Of a stretch of DNA of 64,000 bases, positions 1 through 12,951 are shown piece after piece (the first letter of the stretch is position 1; the number at the start of each line of letters is the position of its first letter). The stretch is from positions 1,013,607,441 through 1,013,671,440 of the forward strand of contig OX336389.2 of assembly GCA_946902985.2 (NCBI GenBank). The letters are read 5' to 3'. Both the position numbers and the translations under genes were made by a program. The notes beneath the pieces are model-generated. The model was not told the origin of the DNA. It made no database searches and saw only the letters and a list, made by a program, of their open reading frames with translations. This stretch comes from Meconema thalassinum (Eukaryota; Arthropoda; Insecta; Orthoptera; Tettigoniidae).

Positions 1-424
1 AATAACAACAACGACAACAACAACAACAAAACACAAAAATTATACGTTTTTTTAAATTTTATAACCTATATTTAGTTAACTTTCATTCAAAATATTAATT
101 TCTTAATAAATCTTACGCAGTTTCTACAATCTCTTCGCAACTTCAAATGTATTAGGACTCTTTGGTATCAAAACCTGCCAAATCGAAATCTTAGTAACAA
201 ACCCCGACAAATCCGAATTATTGCTTTATATTTTTCTACATACATTTTTAACTATTTCGGGGATCAGCTTCGTACTTCGTCACGGTTTTTAAAAATAATT
301 AATTCATTTTTTAGTGAAGAAAGTATTTCTTTTTGGGTATTGGTTCGTTTGTGACAGTTTTTGCCACTTTGCCAAAAAAGTGAAGGAATGGATGTGGAGG
401 GTTTTGATTCTAGGCAACTCAATA
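1..424. other. AT-rich left flank, no gene seen
   Basis: An AAC-rich simple repeat occupies about 1-38, followed by AT-rich sequence with no convincing coding potential. It is unique sequence abutting the outer LTR of the array. No short duplication of its last bases is found after the array's other end. Confidence 0.6.
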
Positions 425-1332
425 TGAAGATCAGGAAGAAGACTGAGATCACTTTATATAAGAATAGTTGTTAGTAAGCATATGACCGATACGCCACGTA
501 TATATGAAGATTATTTGAACAAACACTTATAAAATTTTGAACTATGAATCAGAACACTTATACATTTCATGCAAGTTTGTTTAATAGACGTGTGGGTCTA
601 TTTTTCGTCGAGGGCAGTATAGATATGGAAACATAATGATTTCTAGAATGGATATTTGCGATTTTTGGACTAATTTTTGGCAATCCACAGTTTTTGAGAT
701 GTTCTTTTTGAATGTTTAGACACTTTTAGTTCGTTCAGTTTTTCTATTTTTCTTAATTCGTTTGTTGAACTCCATCCTAGTTAAGCGTTAGATTCTAATG
801 GTCTACGTGTACCTTCTTAAGACAGGCTCTCTACCATGGTGTAGTATCTTTCGTGTTTCTTTGGGGAGGATCTCCAGTCGAATTTTGTTTGTCGAAGGCT
901 GAATCGTTCTTTTGGCAGTGATCTATCTATAATTCCTTGAAAAAAATATTAATGAACATGAAAATACAGTGAGAAATAAATAAATATTATAGAAATATTG
1001 TATAAAATATTTTCGTTACAAAGCGAAATGATGATTTTGAAAATTCACAAGCACTGTTATTTGAACAGCTGAATACATTATATTTGTCTCAGTTCTGATA
1101 AAAATTGTCCATGATACTTTAACTGATGTCAAATTTGAAGCATGATATTTTACGATTGTTATGTAAAAGCTTATTAAATCTTAATAATGTTTGGAAAAAT
1201 ATTTACAATCTATTGAGAGCTTATGTATGAATAAAGCAACGATTGTTTGCGGAAATTGAATGTATTAAGGGGATATTAGACATCGATGAATGGTCTATAT
1301 CATATTTTTCCAGTATAAATTAGCTATTGACA
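425..1332 (+). repeat. LTR 1 of array (left outer)
   Basis: 908 bp, beginning TGAAGATC and ending ATTGACA. The boundary is defined by where homology with the internal LTR copies begins. At several sites it shares variants with LTR 4 against LTRs 2 and 3, for example GTACC and CTACCATGG instead of GTTCC and CTGCCATGG. This suggests LTRs 1 and 4 descend from the original pair. Confidence 0.8.
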
Positions 1333-1351
1333 TTGGGCCATTTTTCACTCC

Positions 1352-3190
1352 ATGCTTGTCGGCCATTTTATGCTTGTCCCAAGTACTACTAATCTCGAAT
1401 ATGTTCCTAGGGATTTCAGAACATCAACTCCTAATGACAGGTCAAGTGTAATGATTGTGAGAAATTATGAAGAGAAGATAAAAAAATTCTCTAACACCGA
1501 GAGTTTAACTCCGATTGAATTTATCAGAAATCTTCAAGATTGTTTCACAGAACATCATGTAACTAGAGTTAGGGAACTTCGTATTGTAGAGAGACATCTT
1601 ACGGATGGACCTTTAAATTAGTTTTGGCATTCCGCTATACTTTTGACAACTTTGAGCAATTCTCTGAGTCGTTCATTAAGCGATTCTGGTCTATTGAAGT
1701 CCAACACGCGGTAAGAGCAGAGATATACTCTAGGAAGTATAGCAGTACCTACTAGCCACTCAGAGTTCTATACTTCGCAATTAACTCGCTTACGTTTCCT
1801 TCAACCCCCATTAACTCAGGAGGAAATCTTAGAAACCATTTCAGGACAGTTGCCAGTAGAAGTCAGGCGCAATATAATCTCGTCTAGGGTGACAGATCTA
1901 GCTCAGATGGACGATTTACTCCGAAGACTAGATCATACATCCATTCCACCCACAATACTCAAAAGCGGAAGAACGGAAGCTAAAACTGTGAACGCTGTGG
2001 TAAAGGATAGGACCCAACAAACTGAAAAAAAAAACATTCAGAATGAGTCGAAATGGGCAGGTCCTATTAGGAACAACAGATATAACGAACTACGCCGCGA
2101 TTATATAAATAATCAAGAACCCTGCCGTAATTACCAGTCTCGATATTACAGAGGACAAGATAGGTCATATCAATCAAATAGGGATCAAGAGAGATATAGA
2201 CCATATCAAGACAGGAATGGGGATGATAGATTTGATAACAGGTATCAAGAGAGACAACAAAATCCACCAAGGAACAATCGGTATCAAAATCAGAATGCCG
2301 ACAATAGAACCTTTGAAAATAGGGAGCGGCAAGGTTATTTTCAAAGACAAGAGAACAACCAACGAGGATATTCGAGGTACAAAAATTACCGAGATAATAA
2401 CTACCAAACTCAGGAAGAGAGAAACCAGTCTAGAAAAGACAAAGATATAAGAGAAGAAAGGAATAATAGACGAAGGGACACAGAAAGTGATCCAGAACCA
2501 GGGACTAGCCAACAAGCTGAGAGGCAAGAGAGACGTCCCCAATGAAGAAAAAAAAATCGATTTTAAATTCCTCACAGAATTAAAATCAAATTCACCTCCA
2601 TTCGATATAGTAATTCAAGACATTTATGAAGTGAGAGACGAGGATCTGTTGTTTGAAGAAAACGAAGGATTAGTCCAAAATAAGGCGGAACTACCGATAA
2701 TTGAAATCTCCGTGGGAAATCAGAACTGTAAACCTTTAATCGATACGGGAGCGGTCATTTCTTTAATGTCTGAAGACTGTTTTATGAAGCTAGAAAGGGA
2801 ACAGCAATTCGAGACATTACCGGCTTCCTCGGTCAAATTTAGAGGCTTATTTCAAGACAAGTCGATCAAATGCAAACTGAAAGTTCTATTAAAATTCAGG
2901 ATAAATGAAAGGATATTCGAACATGTTTTTATGGTGATAAAGAATATACATTTTAAAGTCATTCTGGGAATTGATTTTATCACTCGAGCCAGACTGGTCA
3001 TAGACATGGACAAGAGGATAATCAATTCCAAGAGAAAGCTATTAGGAAGATAGGATCTGAGAATCTAGATCCTGATTATGATGTAGAAAATCTAGTCAGA
3101 GAAGAGATTTTAGACATTCTTACTAACGAGGAAGTAGGGAGGTTCAACACGAAAAATCTCAGGAGATACTATAAGAGGATCGAACGATAA
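1352..3190 (+). pseudogene. gag-protease, unit 1 (broken)
   Basis: A Gypsy-like Gag begins at the ATG at 1352 and runs 89 codons to a TAG at 1619-1621. Gag-like sequence (a phenylalanine-rich stretch with FIKRFW) continues after it in another frame to a TAG in the 1750s. A third stretch (LTRLRFLQPPLT, then VEVRRNII) leads into a long R/N/Q/Y-rich tail ending at 2545, which probably binds RNA in place of CCHC knuckles. An overlapping frame, +1 relative to Gag, at 2487-3053 carries a retroviral aspartic protease with LIDTGA as active site and VILGID near its end. A final acidic/basic segment reaches 3190 after one more frame change. It is the least damaged copy: its A-run near 2030 has 10 A and the R/N/Q tail is open. 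Confidence 0.8.
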
Positions 3191-4732
3191 CAAAATACTG
3201 TTCATAGAGTGAATATCAGGAACGATAAAATAAAAGTATTCTCACACTTTTATTTGTTGAGTTGCGAGAGATATGAGACAGTATTTTGCATTGAGTCGGA
3301 TCTATGTTGTACAGGAGAGTACTCAGATGAATTCCTGCGGCACTTTTTACAAGGCATGTAACGCATTGATAATTTGTGGCGAGCTTAGGAGCAATCCAGC
3401 AACCCGCACTACATCCTCTGAACAGGTGCTAATGTCTCTAGTACGAGTAATGACTACGAAATGGAGGCAGCAGTAACGTCACTCTGATGCAAACTGATAC
3501 ATTTTGATACAGTATTTATGAAACAGAACAACAACTGGTAAATGCATTATATCGAAAGAAGAGGAAATTTGAGAGTATTTTACAACATAAATAAATGCAT
3601 ATGATAGAATAACGGAGTATTATCGAACACTAGCCAGCGTCGGTATCGACAGTCAATGTCGTTTCGCACCGAAGAGCATTATGGGTCCCACAAGCAGTGT
3701 GAAATATCTGGCGAGGCAGAGAGAACAGATCACAATATACTTTTGCTTGGCGTATAACACTCCGGTGTCGCGCAAGCAACGCGGTCGTGTACGTACTTAA
3801 AAATTAGACGTTCGACGCGAAGATGAAACCAGTGCAGTTAGACATTTCGAAACACAGTATTTTTGTCTCGGCTTGTTATAGCTAGAGACAGTGTTAGTCT
3901 TCATTATTAAGGAACAGTGAACTCAGTCTTCACTAGGACTTGTAATATTTCAATGCCAATAAGAGACTATATTCATCAATAGCTCAGTACGGTCTATATA
4001 TTGTAATCATGACTTCAGAACAGAGTTTGAATGAACGTGTACTTCATCACGACATGTTAATTTCGCGGATGGGCTAAGATGGAAGGAAGGAATGCAATAC
4101 AACAGTAGAGTTGACCACCTAGGATGATCACTAACATCAACTATGAAATACTACAACAGCAGAAGGCTTTTTAAGAAGTGATGGAAGGCGCTTTGGAAAA
4201 TTTGACTGTACATTTATACTGTTACTACATGAACTATAATGGCAATCCACGAATAGGCTACAGAACATCTCAGGAACGTGTAAGAACAATGAACTTGTTG
4301 CGCGAACAGCTGTTTTTACTTTTAAACCGTTCGGGATCAGAATTCGGTTCTTCTCAAGATCCAGTCGTTTCGAGAACTACGTGACCTGATGAACGAGGGT
4401 TCGGTTCCAGAACCAGAACAGTGTGTATTAAGCATATTCCAATTTCGACGAGATGGCATCGTACAAGGTAGCTGAAAACCATTTTTCACTAGTAGACAGT
4501 ATGGATTAGACATACTTTGAGAGTGTTCCTTTTTCACCAATTTTTCTTAAGTAGTTAGGAAATGCATTCCATGGCAAGACCCGATACTTCATCGCTTCTG
4601 TCCTATAGTGTATTTTATTTTGTAGTTAACGTTAATATTTTATAATGCTATTTTCAATGCATTATTTTACTCTTTTTCTTATTACATTTTGGGCATTTAA
4701 TAGAACAATATAGTTTGTTGAGAAGACATATA
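3191..4732 (+). other. Noncoding 3' part of unit 1 internal region
   Basis: About 1.5 kb with no credible gene, and no RT or integrase motif in any frame examined. Short open frames here recur in units 2 and 3 only because the whole unit is repeated. The counterparts are about 7499-9040 and 11806-13719. The stretch just before the next LTR, with GAGAAGA, is at best a weak polypurine tract. Confidence 0.55.
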
Positions 4733-5640
4733 TGAAGAACAGTAAGAAGACTGAGACCACTTTATATAAGAATAGTTGTTAGTAAGCAGATGTCCGATAC
4801 GCCACGTATATTTGAAGATTATTTGAACAAACACTTCTAAAATTTTGAACTATGAATCAGAACACTTATGCATTTCATGCAAGTTTGTTTAATAGACGTG
4901 TGGGTCTATTTTTCGTCGAGTGCAGTATAGATATGAAATTATAATGATTTCTAGAGTGGATATTTGCGATTTTTGGATTAATTTTTGGCAATCAACAGCT
5001 TTTGAGATTTTCTTTTTGAATGATTAGACACTTTTATTTCGTTCAGTTTTTCTATTTTTCTTAATTCGTTTGTTGAACTCCATCCTAGTTAAGCGTTAGA
5101 TTCTAATGGTCTACGTGTTCCTTCTTAAGACAGGCTCTCTGCCATGGTGTAGTATCTTTCGTGTTTCTTTGGGGAGGATCTCCAGTCGAATTTTGTTTGT
5201 CGAAGGCTGAATCGTTCTTTTTGCAGTGATCTATCTACAAATCCTTGAAAGAAATATTAATGAACATGAGAATGCAGTGAGAAATAAATAAATATTATAG
5301 AAATATTGTATGAAATATTTTCGTTACAAAGCGAAATGATGATTTTGAAAATTCACAAGCACTGTTATTTGAACAGCTGAATACATTATATTTGTCTCAG
5401 TTCTGATAAAAATTGTCCATGATACTTTAACTGATGTCAAATTTGAAGCATGATATTTTACGATTGTTATGTAAAAGCTTATTAAATCTTAATAATGTTT
5501 GGAAAAATATTTACAATCTATTGAGAGCTTATGTATGAATAAAGCAACGATTGTTTGCGGAAATTGAATGTATTAAGGGGATATTAGACATCGATGAATG
5601 GTCTATATCATATTTTTCCAGTATAAATTAGCTATTGACA
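4733..5640 (+). repeat. LTR 2 of array
   Basis: 908 bp, TG...CA. Nearly identical to LTR 3. It serves at once as the 3' LTR of unit 1 and the 5' LTR of unit 2. Confidence 0.82.
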
Positions 5641-5658
5641 TGGGCCATTTTTCACTCC

Positions 5659-7498
5659 ATGCTTGTCGGCCATTTTATGCTTATCCCAAGTACTACTAAT
5701 CTCGAATATGTTCCTAGGGATTTCAGAACATCAACTCCTAATGACAGGTCAAGTGTAATGATTGTGAGAAATTATGAAGAGAAGATAAAAAAATTCTCTA
5801 ACACCGAGAGTTTAACTCCGATTGAATTTATCAGAAATCTTCAAGATTATTTCACAGAACATCATGTAACTAGAGTTAGGGAACTTCGTATTGTAGAGAG
5901 ACATCTTACGGATGGACCTTTAAATTAGTTTTGGCATTCCGCTATACTTTTGACAACTTTGAGCAATTCTCTGAGTCGTTCATTAAGCGATTCTGGTCTA
6001 TTGAAATCCAACACGTGGTAAGAGCAGAGATATACTCTAGGAAGTATAGCAGTACCTACTAGCCACTCAGAGTTCTATACTTCGCAATTAGCTCGCTTAC
6101 GTTTCCTTCAACCCCCATTAACTCAGGAGGAAATCTTAGAAACCATTTCAGGACAGTTGCCAGTAGAAGTCAGGCGAAATATAATCTCGTCTGGGGTGAC
6201 AGATCTACCTCAGATGGACGATTTACTCCGAAGACTAGATTATACATCCATTCCACCCACAATACTCAAAAGCGGAAGAACGGAAGCTAAAACTGTGAAC
6301 GCTGTGGTAAAGGATAGGACCCAACAAACTGAAAAAAAAAAACATTCAGAATGAGTCTAAATAGGCAGGTCCTATTAGGAACAACAGATATAACGAACTA
6401 CGCCGCAATTATATAAATAATCAAGAACCCTGCCGTTATTACCAGTCTCGATATTACAGAGGACAAGATAGGTCATATCAATCAAATAGGGATCAAGAGA
6501 GATATAGACCATATCAAGACAGGAATAGGGATGATAGATTTGATAACAGGTATCAAGAGAGACAACAAAATCCACCAAGGAACAATCGGTATCAAAATCA
6601 GAATGCCGACAATAGAACCTTTGAAAATAGGGAGCGGCAAGGTTATTTTCAAAGACAAGAGAACAACCAACGAGGATATTCGAGGTACAAAAATTACCGA
6701 GATAATAACTACCAAACTCAGGAAGAGAGAAACCAGTCTAGAAAAGACAAAGATATAAGAGAAGAAAGGAATAATAGACGAAGGGACACAGAAAGTGATC
6801 CAGAACCAGGGACTAGCCAACAAGCTGAGAGGCAAGAGAGACGTCCCCAATGAAGAAAAAAAATTCGATTTTAAATTCCTCACAGAATTAAAATCAAATT
6901 CACCTCCATTCGATATAGTAATTCAAGACATTTATGAAGTGAGAGACGAAGATCTGTTGTTTGAAGAAAACGAAGGATTAGTCCAAAATAAGGCGGAACT
7001 ACCGATAATTGAAATCTCCGTGGGAAATCAGAACTGTAAACCTTTAATCGATACGGGAGCGGTCATTTCTTTAATGTCTGAAGACTGTTTTATGAAGCTA
7101 GAAAGGGAACAGCAATTCGAGACATTACCGGCTTCCTCGGTCAAATTTAGAGGCTTATTTCAAGACAAGTCGATCAAATGCAAACTGAAAGTTCTATTAA
7201 AATTCAGGATAAATGAAAGGATATTCGAACATGTTTTTATGGTGATAAAGAATATACATTTTAAAGTCATTCTGGGAATTGATTTTATCACTCGAGCCAG
7301 ACTGGTCATAGACATGGACAAGAGGATAATCAATTCCAAGAGAAAGCTATTAGGAAGATAGGATCTGAGAATCTAGATCCTGATTATGATGTAGAAAATC
7401 TAGTCAGAGAAGAGATTTTATACATTCTTACTAACGAGGAAGTAGGGAGGTTCAACACGAAAAATCTCAGGAGATACTATAAGAGGATCGAACGATAA
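5659..7498 (+). pseudogene. gag-protease, unit 2 (broken, mosaic)
   Basis: Same architecture as unit 1, with Gag start at 5659, the same TAG after the 89th codon and the same internal frame changes. It has in addition an 11th A in the A-run near 6340 and stop codons soon after (AGTCTAAATAG), both shared with unit 3. The protease frame 6795-7361 is open, with LIDTGA and VILGID intact. From its start to about 6950 the unit matches unit 3. From about 7150 to the next LTR it matches unit 1, so it looks recombinant. Confidence 0.8.
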
Positions 7499-9040
7499 CA
7501 AAATACTGTTCATAGAGTGAATATCAGGAACGATAAAATAAAAGTATTCTCACACTTTTATTTGTTGAGTTGCGAGAGATATGAGACAGTATTTTGCATT
7601 GAGTCGGATCTATGTTGTACAGGAGAGTACTCAGATGAATTCCTGCGGCACTTTTTACAAGGCATGTAGCGCATTGATAATTTGTGGCGAGCTTAGGAGC
7701 AATCCAGCAACCCGCACTACATCCTCTGAACAGGTGCTAATGTCTCTAGTACGAGTAATGACTACGAAATGGAGGCAGCAGTAACGTCACTCTGATGCAA
7801 ACTGATACATTTTGATACAGTATTTATGAAACAGAACAACAACTGGTAAATGCATTATATCGAAAGAAGAGGAAATTTGAGAGTATTTTACAACATAAAT
7901 AAATGCATATGATAGAATAACGGAGTATTATCGAACACTAGCCAGCGTCGGTATCGACAGTCAATGTCGTTTCGCACCGAAGAGCATTATGGGTCCCACA
8001 AGCAGTGTGAAATATCTGGCGAGGCAGAGAGAACAGATCACAATATACTTTTGCTTGGCGTATAACACTCCGGTGTCGCGCAAGCAACGCGGTCGTGTAC
8101 GTACTTAAAAATTAGACGTTCGACGCGAAGATGAAACCAGTGCAGTTAGACATTTCGAAACACAGTATTTTTGTCTCGGCTTGTTATAGCTAGAGACAGT
8201 GTTAGTCTTCATTATTAAGGAACAGTGAACTCAGTCTTCACTAGGACTTGTAATATTTCAATGCCAATAAGAGACTATATTCATCAATAGCTCAGTACGG
8301 TCTATATATTGTAATCATGACTTCAGAACAGAGTTTGAATGAACGTGTACTTCATCACGACATGTTAATTTCGCGGATGGGCTAAGATGGAAGGAAGGAA
8401 TGCAATACAACAGTAGAGTTGACCACCTAGGATGATCACTAACATCAACTATGAAATACTACAACAGCAGAAGGCTTTTTAAGAAGTGATGGAAGGCGCT
8501 TTGGAAAATTTGACTGTACATTTATACTGTTACTACATGAACTATAATGGCAATCCACGAATAGGCTACAGAACATCTCAGGAACGTGTAAGAACAATGA
8601 ACTTGTTGCGCGAACAGCTGTTTTTACTTTTAAACCGTTCGGGATCAGAATTCGGTTCTTCTCAAGATCCAGTCGTTTCGAGAACTACGTGACCTGATGA
8701 ACGAGGGTTCGGTTCCAGAACCAGAACAGTGTGTATTAAGCATATTCCAATTTCGACGAGATGGCATCGTACAAGGTAGCTGAAAACCATTTTTCACTAG
8801 TAGACAGTATGGATTAGACATACTTTGAGAGTGTTCCTTTTTCACCAATGTTTCTTAAGTAGTTAGGAAATGCATTCCATGGCAAGACCCGATACTTCAT
8901 CGCTTCTGTCCTATAGTGTATTTTATTTTGTAGTTAACGTTAATATTTTATAATGCTATTTTCAATGCATTATTTTACTCTTTTTCTTATTACATTTTGG
9001 GCATTTAATAGAACAATATAGTTTGTTGAGAAGACATATA

Positions 9041-9948
9041 TGAAGATCAGGAAGAAGACTGAGACCACTTTATATAAGAATAGTTGTTAGTAAGCAGATG
9101 TCCGATACGCCACGTATATTTGAAGATTATTTGAACAAACACTTCTAAAATTTTGAACTATGAATCAGAACACTTATGCATTTCATGCAAGTTTGTTTAA
9201 TAGACGTGTGGGTCTATTTTTCGTCGAGTGCAGTATAGATATGAAATTATAATGATTTCTAGAGTGGATATTTGCGATTTTTGGATTAATTTTTGGCAAT
9301 CAACAGCTTTTGAGATTTTCTTTTTGAATGATTAGACACTTTTATTTCGTTCAGTTTTTCTATTTTTCTTAATTCGTTTGTTGAACTCCATCCTAGTTAA
9401 GCGTTAGATTCTAATGGTCTACGTGTTCCTTCTTAAGACAGGCTCTCTGCCATGGTGTAGTATCTTTCGTGTTTCTTTGGGGAGGATCTCCAGTCGAATT
9501 TTGTTTGTCGAAGGCTGAATCGTTCTTTTTGCAGTGATCTATCTACAAATCCTTGAAAGAAATATTAATGAACATGAGAATGCAGTGAGAAATAAATAAA
9601 TATTATAGAAATATTGTATGAAATATTTTCGTTACAAAGCGAAATGATGATTTTGAAAATTCACAAGCACTGTTATTTGAACAGCTGAATACATTATATT
9701 TGTCTCAGTTCTGATAAAAATTGTCCATGATACTTTAACTGATGTCAAATTTGAAGCATGATATTTTACGATTGTTATGTAAAAGCTTATTAAATCTTAA
9801 TAATGTTTGGAAAAATATTTACAATCTATTGAGAGCTTATGTATGAATAAAGCAACGATTGTTTGCGGAAATTGAATGTATTAAGGGGATATTAGACATC
9901 GATGAATGGTCTATATCATATTTTTCCAGTATAAATTAGCTATTGACA
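9041..9948 (+). repeat. LTR 3 of array
   Basis: 908 bp, TG...CA. Nearly identical to LTR 2. One visible difference is GATCAGGAAG here against GAACAGTAAG near the start. Confidence 0.82.
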
Positions 9949-9966
9949 TGGGCCATTTTTCACTCC

Positions 9967-11805
9967 ATGCTTGTCGGCCATTTTATGCTTATCCCAAGTA
10001 CTACTAATCTCGAATATGTTCCTAGGGATTTCAGAACATCAACTCCTAATGACAGGTCAAGTGTAATGATTGTGAGAAATTATGAAGAGAAGATAAAAAA
10101 ATTCTCTAACACCGAGAGTTTAACTCCGATTGAATTTATCAGAAATCTTCAAGATTATTTCACAGAACATCATGTAACTAGAGTTAGGGAACTTCGTATT
10201 GTAGAGAGACATCTTACGGATGGACCTTTAAATTAGTTTTGGCATTCCGCTATACTTTTGACAACTTTGAGCAATTCTCTGAGTCGTTCATTAAGCGATT
10301 CTGGTCTATTGAAATCCAACACGTGGTAAGAGCAGAGATATACTCTAGGAAGTATAGCAGTACCTACTAGCCACTCAGAGTTCTATACTTCGAAATTAGC
10401 TCGCTTACGTTTCCTTCAACCCCCATTAACTCAGGAGGAAATCTTAGAAACCATTTCAGGACAGTTGCCAGTAGAAGTCAGGCGAAATATAATCTCGTCT
10501 GGGGTGACAGATCTACCTCAGATGGACGATTTACTCCGAAGACTAGATTATACATCCATTCCACCCACAATACTCAAAAGCGGAAGAACGGAAGCTAAAA
10601 CTGTGAACGCTGTGGTAAAGGATAGGACCCAACAAACTGAAAAAAAAAAACATTCAGAATGAGTCTAAATAGGCAGGTCCTATTAGGAACAACAGATATA
10701 ACGAACTACGCCGCAATTATATAAATAATCAAGAACCCTGCCGTTATTACCAGTCTCGATATTACAGAGGACAAGATAGGTCATATCAATCAAATAGGGA
10801 TCAAGAGAGATATAGACCATATCAAGACAGGAATAGGGATGATAGATTTGATAACAGGTATCAAGAGAGACAACAAAATCCACCAAGGAACAATCGGTAT
10901 CAAAATCAGAATGCCGACAATAGAACCTTTGAAAATAGGGAGCGGCAAGGTTATTTTCAAAGACAAGAGAACAACCAACGAGGATATTCGAGGTACAAAA
11001 ATTACCGAGATAATAACTACCAAACTCAGGAAGAGAGAAACCAGTCTAGAAAAGACAAAGATATAAGAGAAGAAAGGAATAATAGACGAAGGGACACAGA
11101 AAGTGATCCAGAACCAGGGACTAGCCAACAAGCTGAGAGGCAAGAGAGACGTCCCCAATGAAGAAAAAAAATTCGATTTTAAATTCCTCACAGAATTAAA
11201 ATCAAATTCACCTCCATTCGATATAGTAATTCAAGACATTTATGAAGTGAGAGACGAAGATCTGTTGTTTGAAGAAAACGAAGGATTAGTCCAAAATAAG
11301 GCGGAACTACCGATAATTGAAATCTCCGTGGGAAATCAGAACTGTAAACCTTTAATCGATACGGGAGCGGTCATTTCTTTAATGTCTGAAGACTGTTTTA
11401 TGAAGCTAGAAAGGGAACAGCAATTCGAGACATTACCGGCTTCCTCGGTCAAATTTACAGGCTTATTTCAAGACAAGTCGATCAAATGCAAACTGAAAGT
11501 TCTATTAAAATTCAGGATAAATGAAAGGATATTCGAACATGTTTTATGGTTGTAAAGAATATACATTTTAAAGTCATTCTGGGAATTGATTTTATCACTC
11601 GAGCCAGACTGGTCATAGACATGGACAAGAGGATAATCAATTCCAGGAGAAAGCTATTAGGAAGATAGCATCTGAGAATCTAGATCCTGATTATGATGTA
11701 GAAAATCTAGTCAGAGAAGAGATTTTAGACATTCTTACTAACGAGGAAGTAGGGAGGTTCAACACGAAAAATCTCAGGAGATACTATAATAGGATCGAAC
11801 GATAA
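9967..11805 (+). pseudogene. gag-protease, unit 3 (broken, protease also frameshifted)
   Basis: Carries the shared Gag stop and frame changes, plus the 11-A run and following stops it shares with unit 2. The protease frame from 11103 keeps LIDTGA but is broken near 11540, where GTTTTATGG replaces GTTTTTATGG, so it ends at 11555. Private substitutions from about 11456 onward (for example TTTACAGGC for TTTAGAGGC) mark the 3' half as a lineage different from units 1 and 2. Confidence 0.8.
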
Positions 11806-12588
11806 CAAAATACTGTTCATAGAGTGAATATCAGGAACGATAAAATAAAAGTATTCTCACACTTTTATTTGTTGAGTTGCGAGAGATATGAGACAGTATT
11901 TTGCATTAAGTCGGATCTATGTTGTACAGGAGAGTACTCAGATGAATTCCTGCGGCACTTTTTACAAGGCATGTAGCGCATTGATAATTTGTGGCGAGCT
12001 TAGGAGCAATCCAGCAACCCGCACTACATCCTCTGAACAGGTGCTATGTCTCTAGTACGAGTAATGACTACGAAATGGAGGCAGCAGTAACGTCACTCTG
12101 ATGCAAACTGATACATTTTGATACAGTATTTATGAAACAGAACAACAACTGGTAAATGCATTATATCGAAAGAAGAGGAAATTTGAGAGTATTTTACACA
12201 TAGATAAATGCATATGATAGAATAACGGAGTATTATCGAACACTAACCAGTGTCGGTATCGACAGTCAATGTCGTTTCGCACCGAAGAGCATTATGGGTC
12301 CCACAAGCAGTGTGAAATATCTGGCGAGGCAGAGAGAACAGATCACAATATACTTTTGCTTGGCGTATAACACTCCGGTGTCGCGCAAGCAACGCGGTCG
12401 TGTACGTACTTAAAAATTAGACGTTCGACGCGAAGATGAAACCAGTGCAGTTAGACATTTCGAAACGCAGTATTTTTGTCTCGGCTTGTTATAGCTAGAG
12501 ACAGTGTTAGTCTTCATTATTAAGGAACAGTGATCTCAGTCTTCACTAGGACTTGTACTATTTCAATGCCAATAAGAGACTATATTCA

Positions 12589-12590
<2 letters not shown>

Positions 12591-12626
<36 letters not shown>

Positions 12627-12951
12627 GTATGGCTTTTTAGTGCCGGGAGTGTCCGAGGACATGTTCGGCTCGCCAGTTTTGTAGCTGCTTCGAGACGGAC
12701 ACCCAATGGGTGAGCTACAAGTACCGTTGGGGAGGGAAGGAGGGAAGTTGGAATGTAAGGACGAGGAGTTGGAAGGTAGCGGCTGTGGCCTATAGTTAGG
12801 GACCAACCCCGGCATTTGCCTGGAAGGAAGATGGGAAACCACAGAAGACCATCTTCAAGGTTGCCGGCGGGGGGATTCGAACCTCCTCGCCTCCCGGATG
12901 TGAGCGACTGCCATCAGTCATGCCGTAACCACCACGGCTAACTCACCCGGT
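12591..12951 (-). mobile_element. tRNA-derived SINE inserted in array unit 3
   Basis: On the minus strand a tRNA-like head (TAGCCGTGGTGGTTA as box A, GGTTCGAATCC as box B near 12873-12883) is followed by a tRNA-unrelated body and a 34-base A tail, seen as T at 12591-12624. It is flanked by a perfect 12-bp duplication ACTATATTCATC at 12579-12590 and 12952-12963, the mark of LINE-assisted insertion. Units 1 and 2 lack it and preserve the empty site, so it arrived after the units separated or in unit 3's own lineage. Confidence 0.93.

Noticed and set aside
2174..2575. 133-codon minus-strand frame rich in hydrophobic residues, repeated in units 2 and 3
   Set aside because: It is the antisense of the R/N/Q-rich Gag tail; hydrophobicity follows from the complementary codons and the repetition from the array.
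4178..4384. 68-codon frame conserved in all three array units
   Set aside because: Conservation equals that of surrounding noncoding unit sequence; no motif and no independent sign of selection.
12558..12842. 94-codon minus-strand frame with lysine-rich end
   Set aside because: The lysines are the SINE's A tail; the frame is SINE sequence.
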